Assembly (NCBI GenBank): GCA_021780225.1
Contig: JAJXZF010000099.1
Coordinates: 1-51,122, forward strand
Origin: Deltaproteobacteria bacterium
GTDB lineage: Bacteria; Desulfobacterota; Binatia; Binatales; Binataceae
Reading direction: 5' to 3'
DNA length: 51,122 nucleotides
Part shown: one piece after another, positions 26,620 through 36,283 of the stretch
Numbering within the stretch: the first letter of the stretch is position 1
How the letters are laid out: every line of letters begins with the position of its first letter
Made by a program: the position numbers and the translations under genes
The notes under the pieces: model-generated
What the model was told of the DNA's origin: nothing
Databases searched by the model: none
The model's input: the letters and a program-made list of their open reading frames with translations, nothing else

Positions 26620-27110
26620 TTCGCGCGGAACGAATTGCTCATGTGGTGCTCAAGGTGCGCGACCTGGAAAGATCGCGCAAGTTCTATTGCGGCGTGCTTG
26701 GCATGGACGTGATGAACCACAGTCCGGAAATCGGCATCCTGTTTTTGGCCAACAATCGCCGGGATCATCATGAATTGGCGCTGCTCGAGGTGGGTCCGAA
26801 CGCGGAAGTTCCTTCGCCCGGCGCGGTCGGCCTGCTGCACGTGGCCTTCCGCCTGCGCAACGAGGAAGAATTGCGGGCCGCTTTCAAAGAACTGAAAGAG
26901 CAGCGCGTTCCTATCTCCTTTACGGTCAACCATGGGATCACCAAGAGCGTCTACTTCCGCGATCCCGACGGCCATGAACTCGAATTGTATTGCGACAATC
27001 CGCCGGAAGAGTACCGCAAACTGCCGAATTCATACATGGGCGCCGATAAACTCGATTTCGCGCCTGACGAGCCGGGGCTGAAAGACGTGTTCGCCGCCCT
27101 ACGGCGCTAA
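26616..27110 (+). CDS. VOC-superfamily (glyoxalase/extradiol dioxygenase-like) protein
   Basis: A 164-residue single-chain VOC protein with paired beta-alpha-beta-beta-beta motifs. Candidate metal ligands are H8 in IAHVVLKVRDLERS, the histidine of LLHVAFRL, and the glutamate of DPDGHELELY. The family includes glyoxalase I, extradiol dioxygenases and epimerases, so the reaction is open. In this block a ring-cleaving or epimerising role is plausible. The start shares ATGA with the TetR gene. Confidence 0.85.
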   Translation: MIRAERIAHVVLKVRDLERSRKFYCGVLGMDVMNHSPEIGILFLANNRRDHHELALLEVGPNAEVPSPGAVGLLHVAFRLRNEEELRAAFKELKEQRVPISFTVNHGITKSVYFRDPDGHELELYCDNPPEEYRKLPNSYMGADKLDFAPDEPGLKDVFAALRR

Positions 27111-27181
27111 GCGCCGCTCTTGCGCGCAAGCGGGATGAGCGAAGGCGGGAGCGACGCGGCATTGCCGCGAGGTGAATCAAG

Positions 27182-28267
27182 ATGAAATTCGGTATCCTCT
27201 ATAACACTGACTATTATCCCGAAGCTCACGGGTCGGCTTCACGCTATTACGAACAGATACTGGAGCAGGTTCAACTGGAAGAAGAATTGGGATTTCACGC
27301 CGTCTGGTTCGGCGAGCACCATTATTCGGGCTATTCATTCGGATCGCCGCCGGTGATCGCGATGGCGGCCGCGGCGCGCACCAAACGCATCAGGCTCGGC
27401 ACGGGCGTGTCGCTGATACCGTTCAACCATCCGATCCGCCTGGCCGAAGAGTACGCCATGCTCGACGTACTGTCTGGCGGGCGATTGGAGTACGGCATCG
27501 GCCGCGGCTTCCTCAACTACTCTCACAAGATCTTTGGCGTCAACGAGGACGAGAACCATGCCCGCTATCATGAAGGCACGGACATCATCGTTAAGGCGTG
27601 GACATCGAAGGAGCCGTTCTCATATCAGGGAAAGTTCTGGCAGCTGGATAATTACAACTTTTTCCCCAAGCCGATTCAACAACCGCATCCTCCGATCTAT
27701 GCGTCGGCGGTGCTTACTCCGGAAAGCGCAATCTGGGCCGGACGGCATGGATTCCATCTGACCACAGGATTGTTCGTGCCAGCGCCGGAGAAAGTGCGCG
27801 AGGTCATCAAGCTTTATCGGCGAACGCTGGAGGAAAACGGCCATAACCCGCGGGACAGGGAAGTCTCCGGGGTCTTCCAGCTTTACTGCGCGGCCACCAA
27901 TCAGGAAGCGCGCGATCAGGGCGGGCGGTATGCGCTGCAATATTTCAAATTTTTCAGCGAGCTGGACCGCCGCAGCGCGCACACTTCCAAGGCGTTTGAA
28001 CACTACGGCGGAGGCGTCTCGCGCGTGTTTGCGGGCAAGACCTACGAGGATCTCGAAAAAGCCCGCCTGCTGATGATCGGGGATCCCGAATACATAATTA
28101 AGACGATCAAGTGGGCGCAGGATTACTACGGCGTCGATTATCTGATTTTCGAGGTCGCGCAAGGCGGCGAACCGCACGACCTGGTGGTCAAATCGCTCGA
28201 GCGCTTCGCCAAATACGTAATGCCGGAGTTTACTCAGCAACAGGCCGCACACGGCGCGGACGCTTAG
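27182..28267 (+). CDS. LLM-class (luciferase-like) flavin-dependent oxidoreductase
   Basis: A 361-residue bacterial-luciferase-type protein. The N-terminal MKFGILYNTDYYPEA, AVWFGEHHYSGYSFGSPPVI and RIRLGTGVSLIPFNHPIRLA followed by SGGRLEYGIGRGF are hallmarks of the flavin-dependent fold. Members are FMNH2 or F420-linked monooxygenases, including type II Baeyer-Villiger enzymes. No dedicated flavin reductase is adjacent. It lies between the VOC gene and the Rieske dioxygenase, about 70-80 bp from each. Confidence 0.9.
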   Translation: MKFGILYNTDYYPEAHGSASRYYEQILEQVQLEEELGFHAVWFGEHHYSGYSFGSPPVIAMAAAARTKRIRLGTGVSLIPFNHPIRLAEEYAMLDVLSGGRLEYGIGRGFLNYSHKIFGVNEDENHARYHEGTDIIVKAWTSKEPFSYQGKFWQLDNYNFFPKPIQQPHPPIYASAVLTPESAIWAGRHGFHLTTGLFVPAPEKVREVIKLYRRTLEENGHNPRDREVSGVFQLYCAATNQEARDQGGRYALQYFKFFSELDRRSAHTSKAFEHYGGGVSRVFAGKTYEDLEKARLLMIGDPEYIIKTIKWAQDYYGVDYLIFEVAQGGEPHDLVVKSLERFAKYVMPEFTQQQAAHGADA

Positions 28268-28351
28268 GTGTCGGCGCGCGCTTTGCGGATCAACCAGCCG
28301 CCGGCGACGGAGTAAAACGGGCGTATCGCCGGCGGGCGCGGGAGGACGACT

Positions 28352-29740
28352 ATGGATACGCGGCGGAACGGGGACCTTGGCGGTTCAGGCGGGGGGACGG
28401 CGTCGATGGCCGGCGGGACGGGCTTCGCCGCATACGTCATGGACCGTCCCGAAGAGGGCGTCTTCACGGTGGACCGGGCAATCTTCCGCGACCCCGCGAT
28501 TTTCGAGCACGAGATGGAATATATTTTCGAGCGCAACTGGGTCTACCTTGCGCACGAGAGCCAACTGGCGCGTCCGCATGACTTTTTGACTGCCTCAATC
28601 GGCCGTCAACCGGTCATACTGATGCGTGACGAGGATGGGCGGGTCGGCTGTTTCATCAACGCCTGTCCGCATCGCGGGGCGGCGGTCTGCCAGTCCAAAT
28701 GCGGCAATCAAAAGATTCTGACCTGCCCCTACCACGGCTGGTCGTTCAACAGCGCGGGCAAGCTGAATGGAGTCAAAGGCCACAAGCAGGGGGCGTATCC
28801 CGAGTCGTTCGAGCGCCTGAACCATGATTTGCAGCCGATCCCGCGTCTGGCGGGTTATCGCGGGTTTCTTTTCGGCAGTCTTAGTCCGGCGGTTCCGGAG
28901 GTCGAGGCGTGGTTGGGCGGCGCCCGCGTCTTTATCGACATGATCGCCGATCAGGCGCCGCACGGCCTGGAGGTGTTGAAAGGCGGCTCGGAATATCTCT
29001 ACGCCGGCAACTGGAAACTGCAGGCTGAAAACGGCGTGGATGGATACCATTTCGACATCGTGCACCGCAGTTTCATGGGCGTCGCCGGCCGGCGGTCGGC
29101 GTCGGGCAAGGACGCGGTGAAGGCGCTTGACGCGGCTCATCTGAGACATACCCGCAACGGCTGTTACGATCTGGGCGGCGGCCATTGCATGATTTGGGCG
29201 GATTACCCCAATCCGGAAGATCGCCCGGTCTACCAGGAGCGGGAGCGGCTGACGGCTCGATTCGGCGCGGTTCGCGCCGGTTGGATCTTCGGACGGGTGC
29301 GCAACCTGCTGCTTTATCCAAACGTATTCCTGATGGATCAGACTTCGACTCAGATTCGCGTTATCCACCCCGTCTCAGTCGAGCGGACCCGGGTGGCGAC
29401 CTATTGTATAGCTCCAGTGGGCGAAGCGGCGGCCGCGCGCGCACACCGTCTGCGGCAATACGAGGATTTCTTCAATGCGAGCGGCGTCGGCACGCCGGAT
29501 GATCTCGCCGCGTTTGAAGCCTGCCAGCGCGGATACCGGGGGCGTCTGGCGCGCTGGCAGCAAGGATACGCGCGAGGGCAGCGGAGGATGTCGCCGGGAG
29601 CCGACGCCGACGCTCAGGCGCTCGGACTGGCCCCGGTCTCAAGCAGCCCGAGTTTTGACGACGAAACGCTCTTCCACGGACAGTATCGGCAATGGCTGAG
29701 CCTGATGAATCAGGGGCGCCGCGCGGAGCGCGAGAGTTGA
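28352..29740 (+). CDS. Aromatic-ring-hydroxylating dioxygenase, Rieske alpha subunit
   Basis: A 462-residue oxygenase large subunit. The Rieske cluster ligands are C105-x-H107 and C125-x-x-H128. The catalytic iron motif is D230-x-x-H233-x4-H238 (DGYHFDIVH), which matches naphthalene or benzoate dioxygenase with the bridging Asp intact. The first ~25 residues are Gly-rich and probably disordered. The beta subunit follows after 2 bp, giving an alpha-beta pair of the benzoate/anthranilate type. A reductase with ferredoxin and FAD domains, needed for activity, is absent here; the one at 18705 is the nearest candidate. Confidence 0.93.
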   Translation: MDTRRNGDLGGSGGGTASMAGGTGFAAYVMDRPEEGVFTVDRAIFRDPAIFEHEMEYIFERNWVYLAHESQLARPHDFLTASIGRQPVILMRDEDGRVGCFINACPHRGAAVCQSKCGNQKILTCPYHGWSFNSAGKLNGVKGHKQGAYPESFERLNHDLQPIPRLAGYRGFLFGSLSPAVPEVEAWLGGARVFIDMIADQAPHGLEVLKGGSEYLYAGNWKLQAENGVDGYHFDIVHRSFMGVAGRRSASGKDAVKALDAAHLRHTRNGCYDLGGGHCMIWADYPNPEDRPVYQERERLTARFGAVRAGWIFGRVRNLLLYPNVFLMDQTSTQIRVIHPVSVERTRVATYCIAPVGEAAAARAHRLRQYEDFFNASGVGTPDDLAAFEACQRGYRGRLARWQQGYARGQRRMSPGADADAQALGLAPVSSSPSFDDETLFHGQYRQWLSLMNQGRRAERES

Positions 29741-29742
29741 CC

Positions 29743-30240
29743 ATGGAAACCAATCTCGTCGCGCGCTGCGCCGAAACGCTGTACCGGGAGGCCGCCTGCC
29801 TCGACGAGCGGCGCTGGTCGGAATGGCTGTCGCTCTACACCGAGGATGCGGAGTTCTGGCTGCCGGCGTGGAGCATGGACGGACGGCCGACCGACGATGC
29901 GCAGGCGCAGCTTTCGCTGATTTACTACAACAGCCGCAGAGGGCTGGAGGATCGCGTCTGGCGTATCGAGTCCGGCGTTTCGCCCGCCACCAGCCCGTCA
30001 ATCCGCACCTGTCATCTGATCGCGAACGTGCGCATCGACGCGGTGGTTGGCGCCGACGCGCGCGTCGCCTCGAATTGGCAAGTGCGGATCTATCGTCCGG
30101 AGCGGCAAGAGACGCTCATGTATTTCGGCTTCTATCAACACACGCTCCGCTCCGTCGAAGGCGCGTTGAAGATCGCCAAAAAGAAAATCATCCTGCTCAA
30201 CGATCTCATCGACGGCGCACTCGATATTTACCATATCTGA
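29743..30240 (+). CDS. Aromatic-ring-hydroxylating dioxygenase, beta subunit
   Basis: A 165-residue NTF2-like small subunit that stabilises the hydroxylase hexamer. The sequence fits PF00866: an N-terminal helix, then DERRWSEWLSLYTEDAEFWL, the sheet segments around RHxxCHLIAN and LMYFGFYQHTLR, and a C-terminal KKKIILLNDLIDGALDIY. ATG 29743 is 2 bp after the alpha stop. It closes the catabolic block; a hairpin follows at once. Confidence 0.92.
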   Translation: METNLVARCAETLYREAACLDERRWSEWLSLYTEDAEFWLPAWSMDGRPTDDAQAQLSLIYYNSRRGLEDRVWRIESGVSPATSPSIRTCHLIANVRIDAVVGADARVASNWQVRIYRPERQETLMYFGFYQHTLRSVEGALKIAKKKIILLNDLIDGALDIYHI

Positions 30241-30241
30241 A

Positions 30242-30277
30242 CGCTTTTCCGCGTTCTGGCGGGTGCGCGAAAAAGCG
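30242..30277. terminator. Hairpin after the Rieske dioxygenase genes
   Basis: CGCTTTTCCGCG and CGCGAAAAAGCG pair in 11 of 12 positions around a 12-base loop, starting 1 bp after the beta stop. No T-run follows, so it may stabilise the mRNA end or act as a weak terminator. Confidence 0.55.
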
Positions 30278-30539
30278 GACAAAAATCATGGCGGCGATGC
30301 TGCGCTATCTGGGGCGGCGGCGGAATCAAACCGGAAGCCGGCCTGTTCACAGCGGTATGCCGCGTACGCGAATCCGCGGAGCGGCTTCAAAATTATGATG
30401 TATAATGATCAGGTTCTCTCAATCGGAGTGACTAATGCCGCTCTGCTGGCGAATTTCCGCGGTCTCGGGCGCGACCAGATCATAGACTCGCTTGAGCGCT
30501 GCTACGCCAAGATATCAACTTTGATCGCGGCGTCATTAT

Positions 30540-31016
30540 CGTCGTGCGGAATCTGACGCGCTTCGGCGAGGGTCTGCCGAAGATTTCCTACAGCGAGCGC
30601 GAGGTGGACATGCTGGCGTCCGTGCGCGCCGCGCTTGCCGAGCAGCAAACCAGAGTCGGGCTCAGGAGCACGTTGATTTTCTGTAACTACGCCGGCGCTC
30701 CGCCCAGTCTCAAGATGGTGCGCGGAGCTTGATTCAGTTTGCTTCGGCTTGCGCGGCTCTAGGATCAGGCCCCTATCAGTACCGGCGCGCTTATGCCAAA
30801 TTGCTTCTTTCCGAGGGGCTGAATCCGCTCTACGTGGCCCATTAGATGGGCCATTCCACGGTCGCGATAATTGTCCGCCATTAAGCGCGCGATGGACGCC
30901 CAAGCCGGATCGCAGCGACGCCGAGCGGGGCGAGCGATCGCTGGCGGCGGCCGGGCTTATCTCGCCGAAAATGCCAGAAATTTGCCAGAAAGTGGTAGAA
31001 TGGGATCCTCGGGCAG
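30540..31016 (+). pseudogene. Tyrosine integrase ruin (C-terminal half)
   Basis: Fragments of an integrase appear in order on the plus strand: YSEREVDMLASVRAAL, then STLIFCNYAGAPPS, then AYAKLLLSEGLNPLYVAH, a TAG, MGHSTVAIIVRH, a TAA, and after a one-base shift ARWTPKPDRSDAERGERS. These match the end of many tyrosine integrases (LLLSEGxNPxYVxxQ-MGHSS, then HYARW). The catalytic arginine box before it is lost. The ruin ends about 50 bp before tRNA-Ser(GCT), the likely past target. The 300 bp upstream hold no supported gene. Confidence 0.75.
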
Positions 31017-31068
31017 GGCATATTGATCGGGCGCAAGCCTGCGGAATTGCTCGCAAAGTCGGCGACGC

Positions 31069-31163
<95 letters not shown>

Positions 31164-31454
31164 CACGACAAATCCCGAACGAACCAGCGCTTTCAGTGCA
31201 GACCGTTCCTTTGCGGATGGCGGTGACGAAGCGGTCCAAGATCCAGTTCAATGGTAACGCTGGCGGACAGCCCCGCTCATCGCGGGTGAAAAGGGCGGCC
31301 GATTAGCGTCAACGCTGGGGTCGTATGCGATCTTGCCGGAAAGATCGCGCTGAGCGCCCAGCGGAATTTATTTGCACAAAGAATCAAGCTGGCGATCGCC
31401 GCTTTGCTCCGCGCTGGATTTATTCCGGTCGTCGAATGCCGCTATTCTGCGCCG

Positions 31455-33770
31455 ATGGCGCCACGATCGCGGCAAATGGATTTGTCCGCCCGGCGCGCGG
31501 AAGCGCTTGCGGCTCTGGCGCTCTACGCGATCGCCTCGATCGTGATTTTCGGCCTTCCGCTGTTTCCGGATTTTCGCCATCTCCGCTTGGGCTTCGGCCC
31601 CGCCGGCGATCCGCAAATTCCGATCTGGGGGTTGGCTTGGTATCCGTGGGCCATCGCGCATCATCTGAATCCGCTGCGCACCGATTTCGCCTGGGCGCCG
31701 TCGGGATGCATGCTGGCGTGGGCGACGACGATTCCAGGCGCCGCGCTGATCATGTGGCCGGTCACGTCAGCGTTCGGACCGATCGTCTCGTACAATGTCT
31801 TGTGCCTGATGACGCCGGCGCTGAGCGCGTTCACCGCCTTTCTGCTCTGCCGCGGCATCACGGGCGACTTCCGCGCCGCGCTCGCCGGCGGTTTCGTCTT
31901 TGGCTTTTCCACGTATGTCAGCGGCGAGTTGCTCGACCATCTGTCGCTGGCGATGGGTTTTCTTGTTCCGCTGTTTCCATATCTTGGCGTGACTTGTTTC
32001 AACGGCAAAATCAGATCGTCGAAATTCGTCGCCGCCGCGGTAGCGCTGATCGTCGGTCAATTCTTGCTTTCGCCGGAAATTTTGGCGACCACGACCTTGT
32101 TCTGCGGCGCCGCCATCTTGGCCGCCCGATGGATTTACGGCGAGACCGTTCGCGATCGCCTTAAAAATCTCGCGCGGCTCAGCGCCGTTTCATATGCGAT
32201 CGCCGCAGTCGTTCTGGCGCCGGCGCTCGCGAGCTTTTTCCCGTCTCCCTTCGGATTGACGCCGATTTACAATCCGGCGCACTGTTCGACCGATCTGCTT
32301 AATTTCGTTTTGCCGCTCGAACCGAACATCTTCACGCGCATCTCCGCGGTCCGAAAATTCGCCGAGAATTTGACTTGGGGATGCGAGGCGAGCGCTTTTC
32401 TTGGGCTGTTGCCGCTGATCGCGATTTTTTTCGCGATCGGCGGCTCCAAATCTTCCGGCGATCGGCTGCTGGTCGCGATGCTGTTAATTGTCGCCACCGC
32501 GACGCTCGGCCCGGTTCTTCATTTCAACGGCAAAGCGATACTGCCGCTGCCGTGGTTGCTGGCGATGCCGGTTCCGCTGCTCAACAACGCGATCCCCGCC
32601 AGATTCACGGTTTATCTGTTCCTCATTTTTGCGGCGATGACATCGCTTTGGCTGGCGCGCGGCGGCTTCAGGATTTGGCGTTGGGTTATGGCGATCAGCG
32701 CTGTTTTCAGCATCTTTCCGGTCATGCCGATGACGCCCTACGCCGCTCGCGACAGCCTGCCGCCATTTTTCGCGCGGCATTTGTACAAAGCCCATTTATC
32801 GAACGGAGAGATCGCACTGATACTGCCATTCGCGGAGTCCGGATATTCCCTGTGGTGGCAGGCCGAAGCCAATTTCTATTTCCGGATGCCGCAGGGGCGG
32901 TTGATCGCAAATCTGATTCCTCCCGCATTCGCGCGATGGCCGATCATTCCCGCGCTGGCGGACGATAATCCGGATATTCCCGGCGCTTCCGAACAGTTCG
33001 CGGCGTTCCTGAGCCACTACAGCATCAGGACCGTTCTGATCGATCCGGTCGAAGAGAAGAAGTTCGCGGGACTGTTCGCGGGGTTGCGCTGGCGGCGATC
33101 TGAAATCGGCGGAGTCGCGGTTTATCGGATCGATCCGGCGGAGTTGGCCGGATTCGGCGCATCGACGGGAGACGGAATGGAGGCGCGATACAATCGCGTG
33201 CGTTTCGCCCTGCTGCTGCATGCGGCGCATCAGGCGCTGCATGCGGGCCTTAATCCGGAACTGCTCGGTGCGGGCGAGTTGCGCGATCGCGGGCTGCTGG
33301 ATTCGGCGGCGGCCGGGGATGAATCGCCCCGTCAGCTTTCAGACTACTCAATTTTCTCAAAGCCGTTCGGCGCGCGAATGACTATTGCGATACTGGATCG
33401 TCTGGCCGGCATTTCACATATCGATTATCGCCTGATGGCCGAGCTGGGGCCGGCGCAACAGCCGGAGCTCACGACTTCGGGCTTATGGGTCGGTCCGTGG
33501 AGCGGCGGCGGCGTCGCGATCGGGCTGGTCGGCGATCGCGACGGAGTCGCCGCGCTGTTGCGGAAATACAGCCCCTCGGCGACGCGGATCTTCTATCCTT
33601 ATCCGCTCGATTATAATACAAAGCGCCGGTTTCCCGACGGACAGAATCTGCTCCTGATGGTTTTTCCGCGCGCGGCGCTCGGCGCGCTGGAAGCCGGGGA
33701 AGGCGCGAACGCCGCTTCCGCTCCGCCGCCAGGCGCGTGCGCCCCGGAGCCGAAGATCGTCCGGCCGTAA
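31455..33770 (+). CDS. Large polytopic membrane protein (GT-C glycosyltransferase-like)
   Basis: About 771 residues from ATG 31455 (an upstream TTG at 31404 is possible). The first ~440 residues hold about ten hydrophobic spans, beginning with ALAALALYAIASIVIFGLPL and continuing with spans such as ALIMWPVTSAF and VALIVGQFLLSP; the remaining ~330 residues are largely soluble. This layout of many helices followed by a periplasmic domain resembles GT-C enzymes that use polyprenyl-linked sugars, but I see no definite catalytic motif, so the function is open. It lies alone, downstream of tRNA-Ser, and meets a convergent gene at a shared hairpin. Confidence 0.7.
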   Translation: MAPRSRQMDLSARRAEALAALALYAIASIVIFGLPLFPDFRHLRLGFGPAGDPQIPIWGLAWYPWAIAHHLNPLRTDFAWAPSGCMLAWATTIPGAALIMWPVTSAFGPIVSYNVLCLMTPALSAFTAFLLCRGITGDFRAALAGGFVFGFSTYVSGELLDHLSLAMGFLVPLFPYLGVTCFNGKIRSSKFVAAAVALIVGQFLLSPEILATTTLFCGAAILAARWIYGETVRDRLKNLARLSAVSYAIAAVVLAPALASFFPSPFGLTPIYNPAHCSTDLLNFVLPLEPNIFTRISAVRKFAENLTWGCEASAFLGLLPLIAIFFAIGGSKSSGDRLLVAMLLIVATATLGPVLHFNGKAILPLPWLLAMPVPLLNNAIPARFTVYLFLIFAAMTSLWLARGGFRIWRWVMAISAVFSIFPVMPMTPYAARDSLPPFFARHLYKAHLSNGEIALILPFAESGYSLWWQAEANFYFRMPQGRLIANLIPPAFARWPIIPALADDNPDIPGASEQFAAFLSHYSIRTVLIDPVEEKKFAGLFAGLRWRRSEIGGVAVYRIDPAELAGFGASTGDGMEARYNRVRFALLLHAAHQALHAGLNPELLGAGELRDRGLLDSAAAGDESPRQLSDYSIFSKPFGARMTIAILDRLAGISHIDYRLMAELGPAQQPELTTSGLWVGPWSGGGVAIGLVGDRDGVAALLRKYSPSATRIFYPYPLDYNTKRRFPDGQNLLLMVFPRAALGALEAGEGANAASAPPPGACAPEPKIVRP

Positions 33771-33795
33771 TCGGTCCGGCGCACCGGACCGATTA
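33768..33795. terminator. Bidirectional hairpin between convergent genes
   Basis: TAATCGGTCCG, loop GCGCAC, then CGGACCGATTA form a perfect 11-bp stem. It begins with the stop codon of the membrane protein and ends 13 bp before the stop of the leftward gene at 33809. No T-run is present, but position and symmetry suit a shared terminator. Confidence 0.65.
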
Positions 33796-33808
33796 CGCGG
33801 CGCGCCGG

Positions 33809-35518
33809 CTACGCGGACGCCAGCGGCCCGCGCAGCAATTTGCCGGGCAGTGCGCCGGTATGCTCGTTGTCGCGCATCAGGATTTCGCCGTTGACGATCG
33901 TCGCTTTGATACCCACGGATTTCTGTTTGAGCCGCTTCGCGCCGGCGGGAAGATCGTACTCGAGCGTCGGCATCGCGGGCGATATCGTTTGCGGATCGAA
34001 AATTGTCACGTCGGCGCAGGCGCCTTCCTTGATCATCCCGCGTCCCTGCAAGCCCCAGAACGACGCGAGCTCGAAAGTGATCTTGCGGATCGCGTATTCG
34101 AGCGTCAGGGCCTGGCGATCGCGCACCCAGTGGCCGAGCAGATGGGTCTGGATCGACGAATCCATGATCTGCGAGACGTGCGCGCCCGAATCCGAAAACG
34201 TCACCACCGAACGCGGATGCCGCATCATGGCGAGCACGACATCCTGATCCTCGTTCACGATCGGCTGAATGAAGAATTGCTTCAGATGTTTTTCCAGCGC
34301 GAGGTCGATTAGCGTTTCGAGGGGATCTTTCCCGGCTTCCCGCGCGATCTCGGCGATCGAACGATAAGGCGGCAACGGCTTGTCGAGCAGGAACAGGTAG
34401 TCGAAGTTGGGTTTGCGCGCTTCGGCGCCGATCGCGCGGTCCGGCCTCGTCATGTACTCGCGCGCGGCTTCGAGCAGCGCGCGGCGCGACTCGGGATTGC
34501 GCAAAGCGGCTTCCTGCTCCGCCAGCGGCAGCTTGCGGATTTCCGCCCATATCGGAGTTTTGTCGAAGGGCATCGCCGTCTCGAAAGAGAGCAGCGAACT
34601 GATCCATCGGCTGCTGCCCTGCGCGAGCATCCTGCCGCCCATCGCGACCGTCTCGTCGATCATCTGAAAATAGGATCGCCACATGTCGGGCGCGCTGCGC
34701 ACGGTCACCACGCCAAAGGTCGTCGGGATGCGGGTCGCGAGCGCGAGACGCTGCAATCGCGCGAAGAAGTCCCGCATCCCCTCGGGATCGCGTTCGACCG
34801 ATTCCTGGGCCAGCTCGAAAACTCCGGCGCCGAGGCCGCCCATCACGCCCACCAGTTCGCTGACTTCCTCCCACTTGGCAAGGCGGCTGGCCACTGGGCG
34901 GTCGTCGGGAGTTTCGTGATTGCGATTGCGGGAAGTGCTGAATCCGGCGGCGCCCGCTTTGATCGCGGCGCGCAATTCGCGCTTCATCGCGGCCAGGTCT
35001 TCCGAGGTCGCTTCGTCGGAAAAGGCCCGCTCGCCCATCACGTAGGTGCGCAGCGCCGAGTGGCCGAGATAGGCGGTGTAGTTGATTCCTTTGGGCAGCC
35101 GATCGATCGCGTCGAGATATTGGGGAAAGGAATCCCACGACCACTTGATTCCGGCTTCCATCGCTTTTGGAGAAATATCCTCGGCGCGTTCGAGGTTGCG
35201 GATTACGCGCGCCTTGTCTTTCTCCGCGCACGGCGCCAGCGAGAAGCCGCAGTTGCCCATCACCACGGTGGTGACGCCGTGCCAGCACGAGCAGGTTCCG
35301 AGCGCGTCCCAGAAAATCTGCGCGTCCATATGAGTATGGCCGTCGATAAAGCCGGGCGCCACGATATGGCCTTCGGCGTCGATGATCTGTTTGGCCGATT
35401 CGTTGATTTTGCCGATCGCGGCGATGCGGCCTTGCGCGATTCCCACGTCCGCGCGGTACCGCGGCAATCCCGACCCATCGATGACCGTGCCGTTGCGAAT
35501 GATCAAATCGTAGGACAT
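33809..35518 (-). CDS. N-acyl-D-amino-acid deacylase-type amidohydrolase
   Basis: A 569-residue metal-dependent amidohydrolase (amidohydrolase_3/D-aminoacylase type). The N-terminal MSYDLIIRNGTVIDGSG leads into the metal motif GFIDGHTHMD (H-x-H) and the GNCGFSLAPC segment typical of this group. SDSGAHVSQ near residue 430 carries the late aspartate. The family hydrolyses amide or cyclic-amide bonds; the natural substrate here is unknown. An AGGAAGA site precedes the ATG. It heads away from a carboxymuconolactone-decarboxylase-like gene in the same direction. Confidence 0.9.
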   Translation of the reverse strand: MSYDLIIRNGTVIDGSGLPRYRADVGIAQGRIAAIGKINESAKQIIDAEGHIVAPGFIDGHTHMDAQIFWDALGTCSCWHGVTTVVMGNCGFSLAPCAEKDKARVIRNLERAEDISPKAMEAGIKWSWDSFPQYLDAIDRLPKGINYTAYLGHSALRTYVMGERAFSDEATSEDLAAMKRELRAAIKAGAAGFSTSRNRNHETPDDRPVASRLAKWEEVSELVGVMGGLGAGVFELAQESVERDPEGMRDFFARLQRLALATRIPTTFGVVTVRSAPDMWRSYFQMIDETVAMGGRMLAQGSSRWISSLLSFETAMPFDKTPIWAEIRKLPLAEQEAALRNPESRRALLEAAREYMTRPDRAIGAEARKPNFDYLFLLDKPLPPYRSIAEIAREAGKDPLETLIDLALEKHLKQFFIQPIVNEDQDVVLAMMRHPRSVVTFSDSGAHVSQIMDSSIQTHLLGHWVRDRQALTLEYAIRKITFELASFWGLQGRGMIKEGACADVTIFDPQTISPAMPTLEYDLPAGAKRLKQKSVGIKATIVNGEILMRDNEHTGALPGKLLRGPLASA

Positions 35519-35615
35519 TTTCTTCCTCCGGGCCGGAGACCGGCGCGCTACCGATTAACGAGTTCCCGCTATTTGCAGCCGGGATCGAAGCGGACGAATC
35601 GCTCTGAAATCGCCC

Positions 35616-36170
35616 TTACTTTTTGGCTCCCGGCAAGTAGTCGTCGAGCGGAACGCCAAGGCTGTTAAGCGCCCACGACACCAGGTTGTATTGTCCGATC
35701 GTGAATACCAGGTCCATCATCTGCTGCGTGTTGTAGCGTTCGGAAAGCGTTTTCCAGGTTTCGTCGGAAACGATCGAATTCTCGAACAGATCGTCCGCCG
35801 CCTGAATCAACGCGGCGTCGTGCCGGTTCCATCCCGCCGCGGGACCTTTGCCGACACGTTCGATTTCATCGCCGGTAAGCCCGGCCGCTCTGGCCATGCG
35901 GACATGCTGCTCCCATTCGTAGGGCGCCTGATTGAGCCATCCGATGCGGAGAATCGCGATTTCACGATCGCGCGCGTTCAACGTCTGCCGGTCGGAAAGG
36001 ATGTAGCTCGCGAATTTCGACCACTCGCGGGCGAGTTTTGGATGCTGCATCAGGACGCGAAAAATATTGGCGACCTTGCCGTTGATTTGGGTGCGCTCGC
36101 CCATCTCGCGATCTTTGTCGCTGAGCGTCGCGAAATCGCGAAAGGGCACGCGCTGTTTTCTTTCGATCAT
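35616..36170 (-). CDS. Carboxymuconolactone decarboxylase (AhpD-like) family protein
   Basis: A 184-residue all-helical protein. The core reads KLAREWSKFASYILSD, LNARDREIAILRIGWL and YEWEQHVRMARAAGLT, then the C-terminal LVFTIGQYNLVSWALNSLGV, which is the PF02627 pattern. The CxxC redox pair of AhpD is absent, as in decarboxylase-like and uncharacterised members, so a lyase or decarboxylase role is more likely than a peroxidase one. It lies between two amidohydrolases on the same strand, a common pairing in catabolic clusters. Confidence 0.88.
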   Translation of the reverse strand: MIERKQRVPFRDFATLSDKDREMGERTQINGKVANIFRVLMQHPKLAREWSKFASYILSDRQTLNARDREIAILRIGWLNQAPYEWEQHVRMARAAGLTGDEIERVGKGPAAGWNRHDAALIQAADDLFENSIVSDETWKTLSERYNTQQMMDLVFTIGQYNLVSWALNSLGVPLDDYLPGAKK

Positions 36171-36283
36171 CGGAGGACCTCGGATGTTTTCGATGCGCGG
36201 GGAATCGCCGCCGCACTCGGTTGACGCCGGGTTCTTCCCAGGGTCGGACGCGCGCCGCGGCGCGCCCGGCCCCGGAGGAATTC

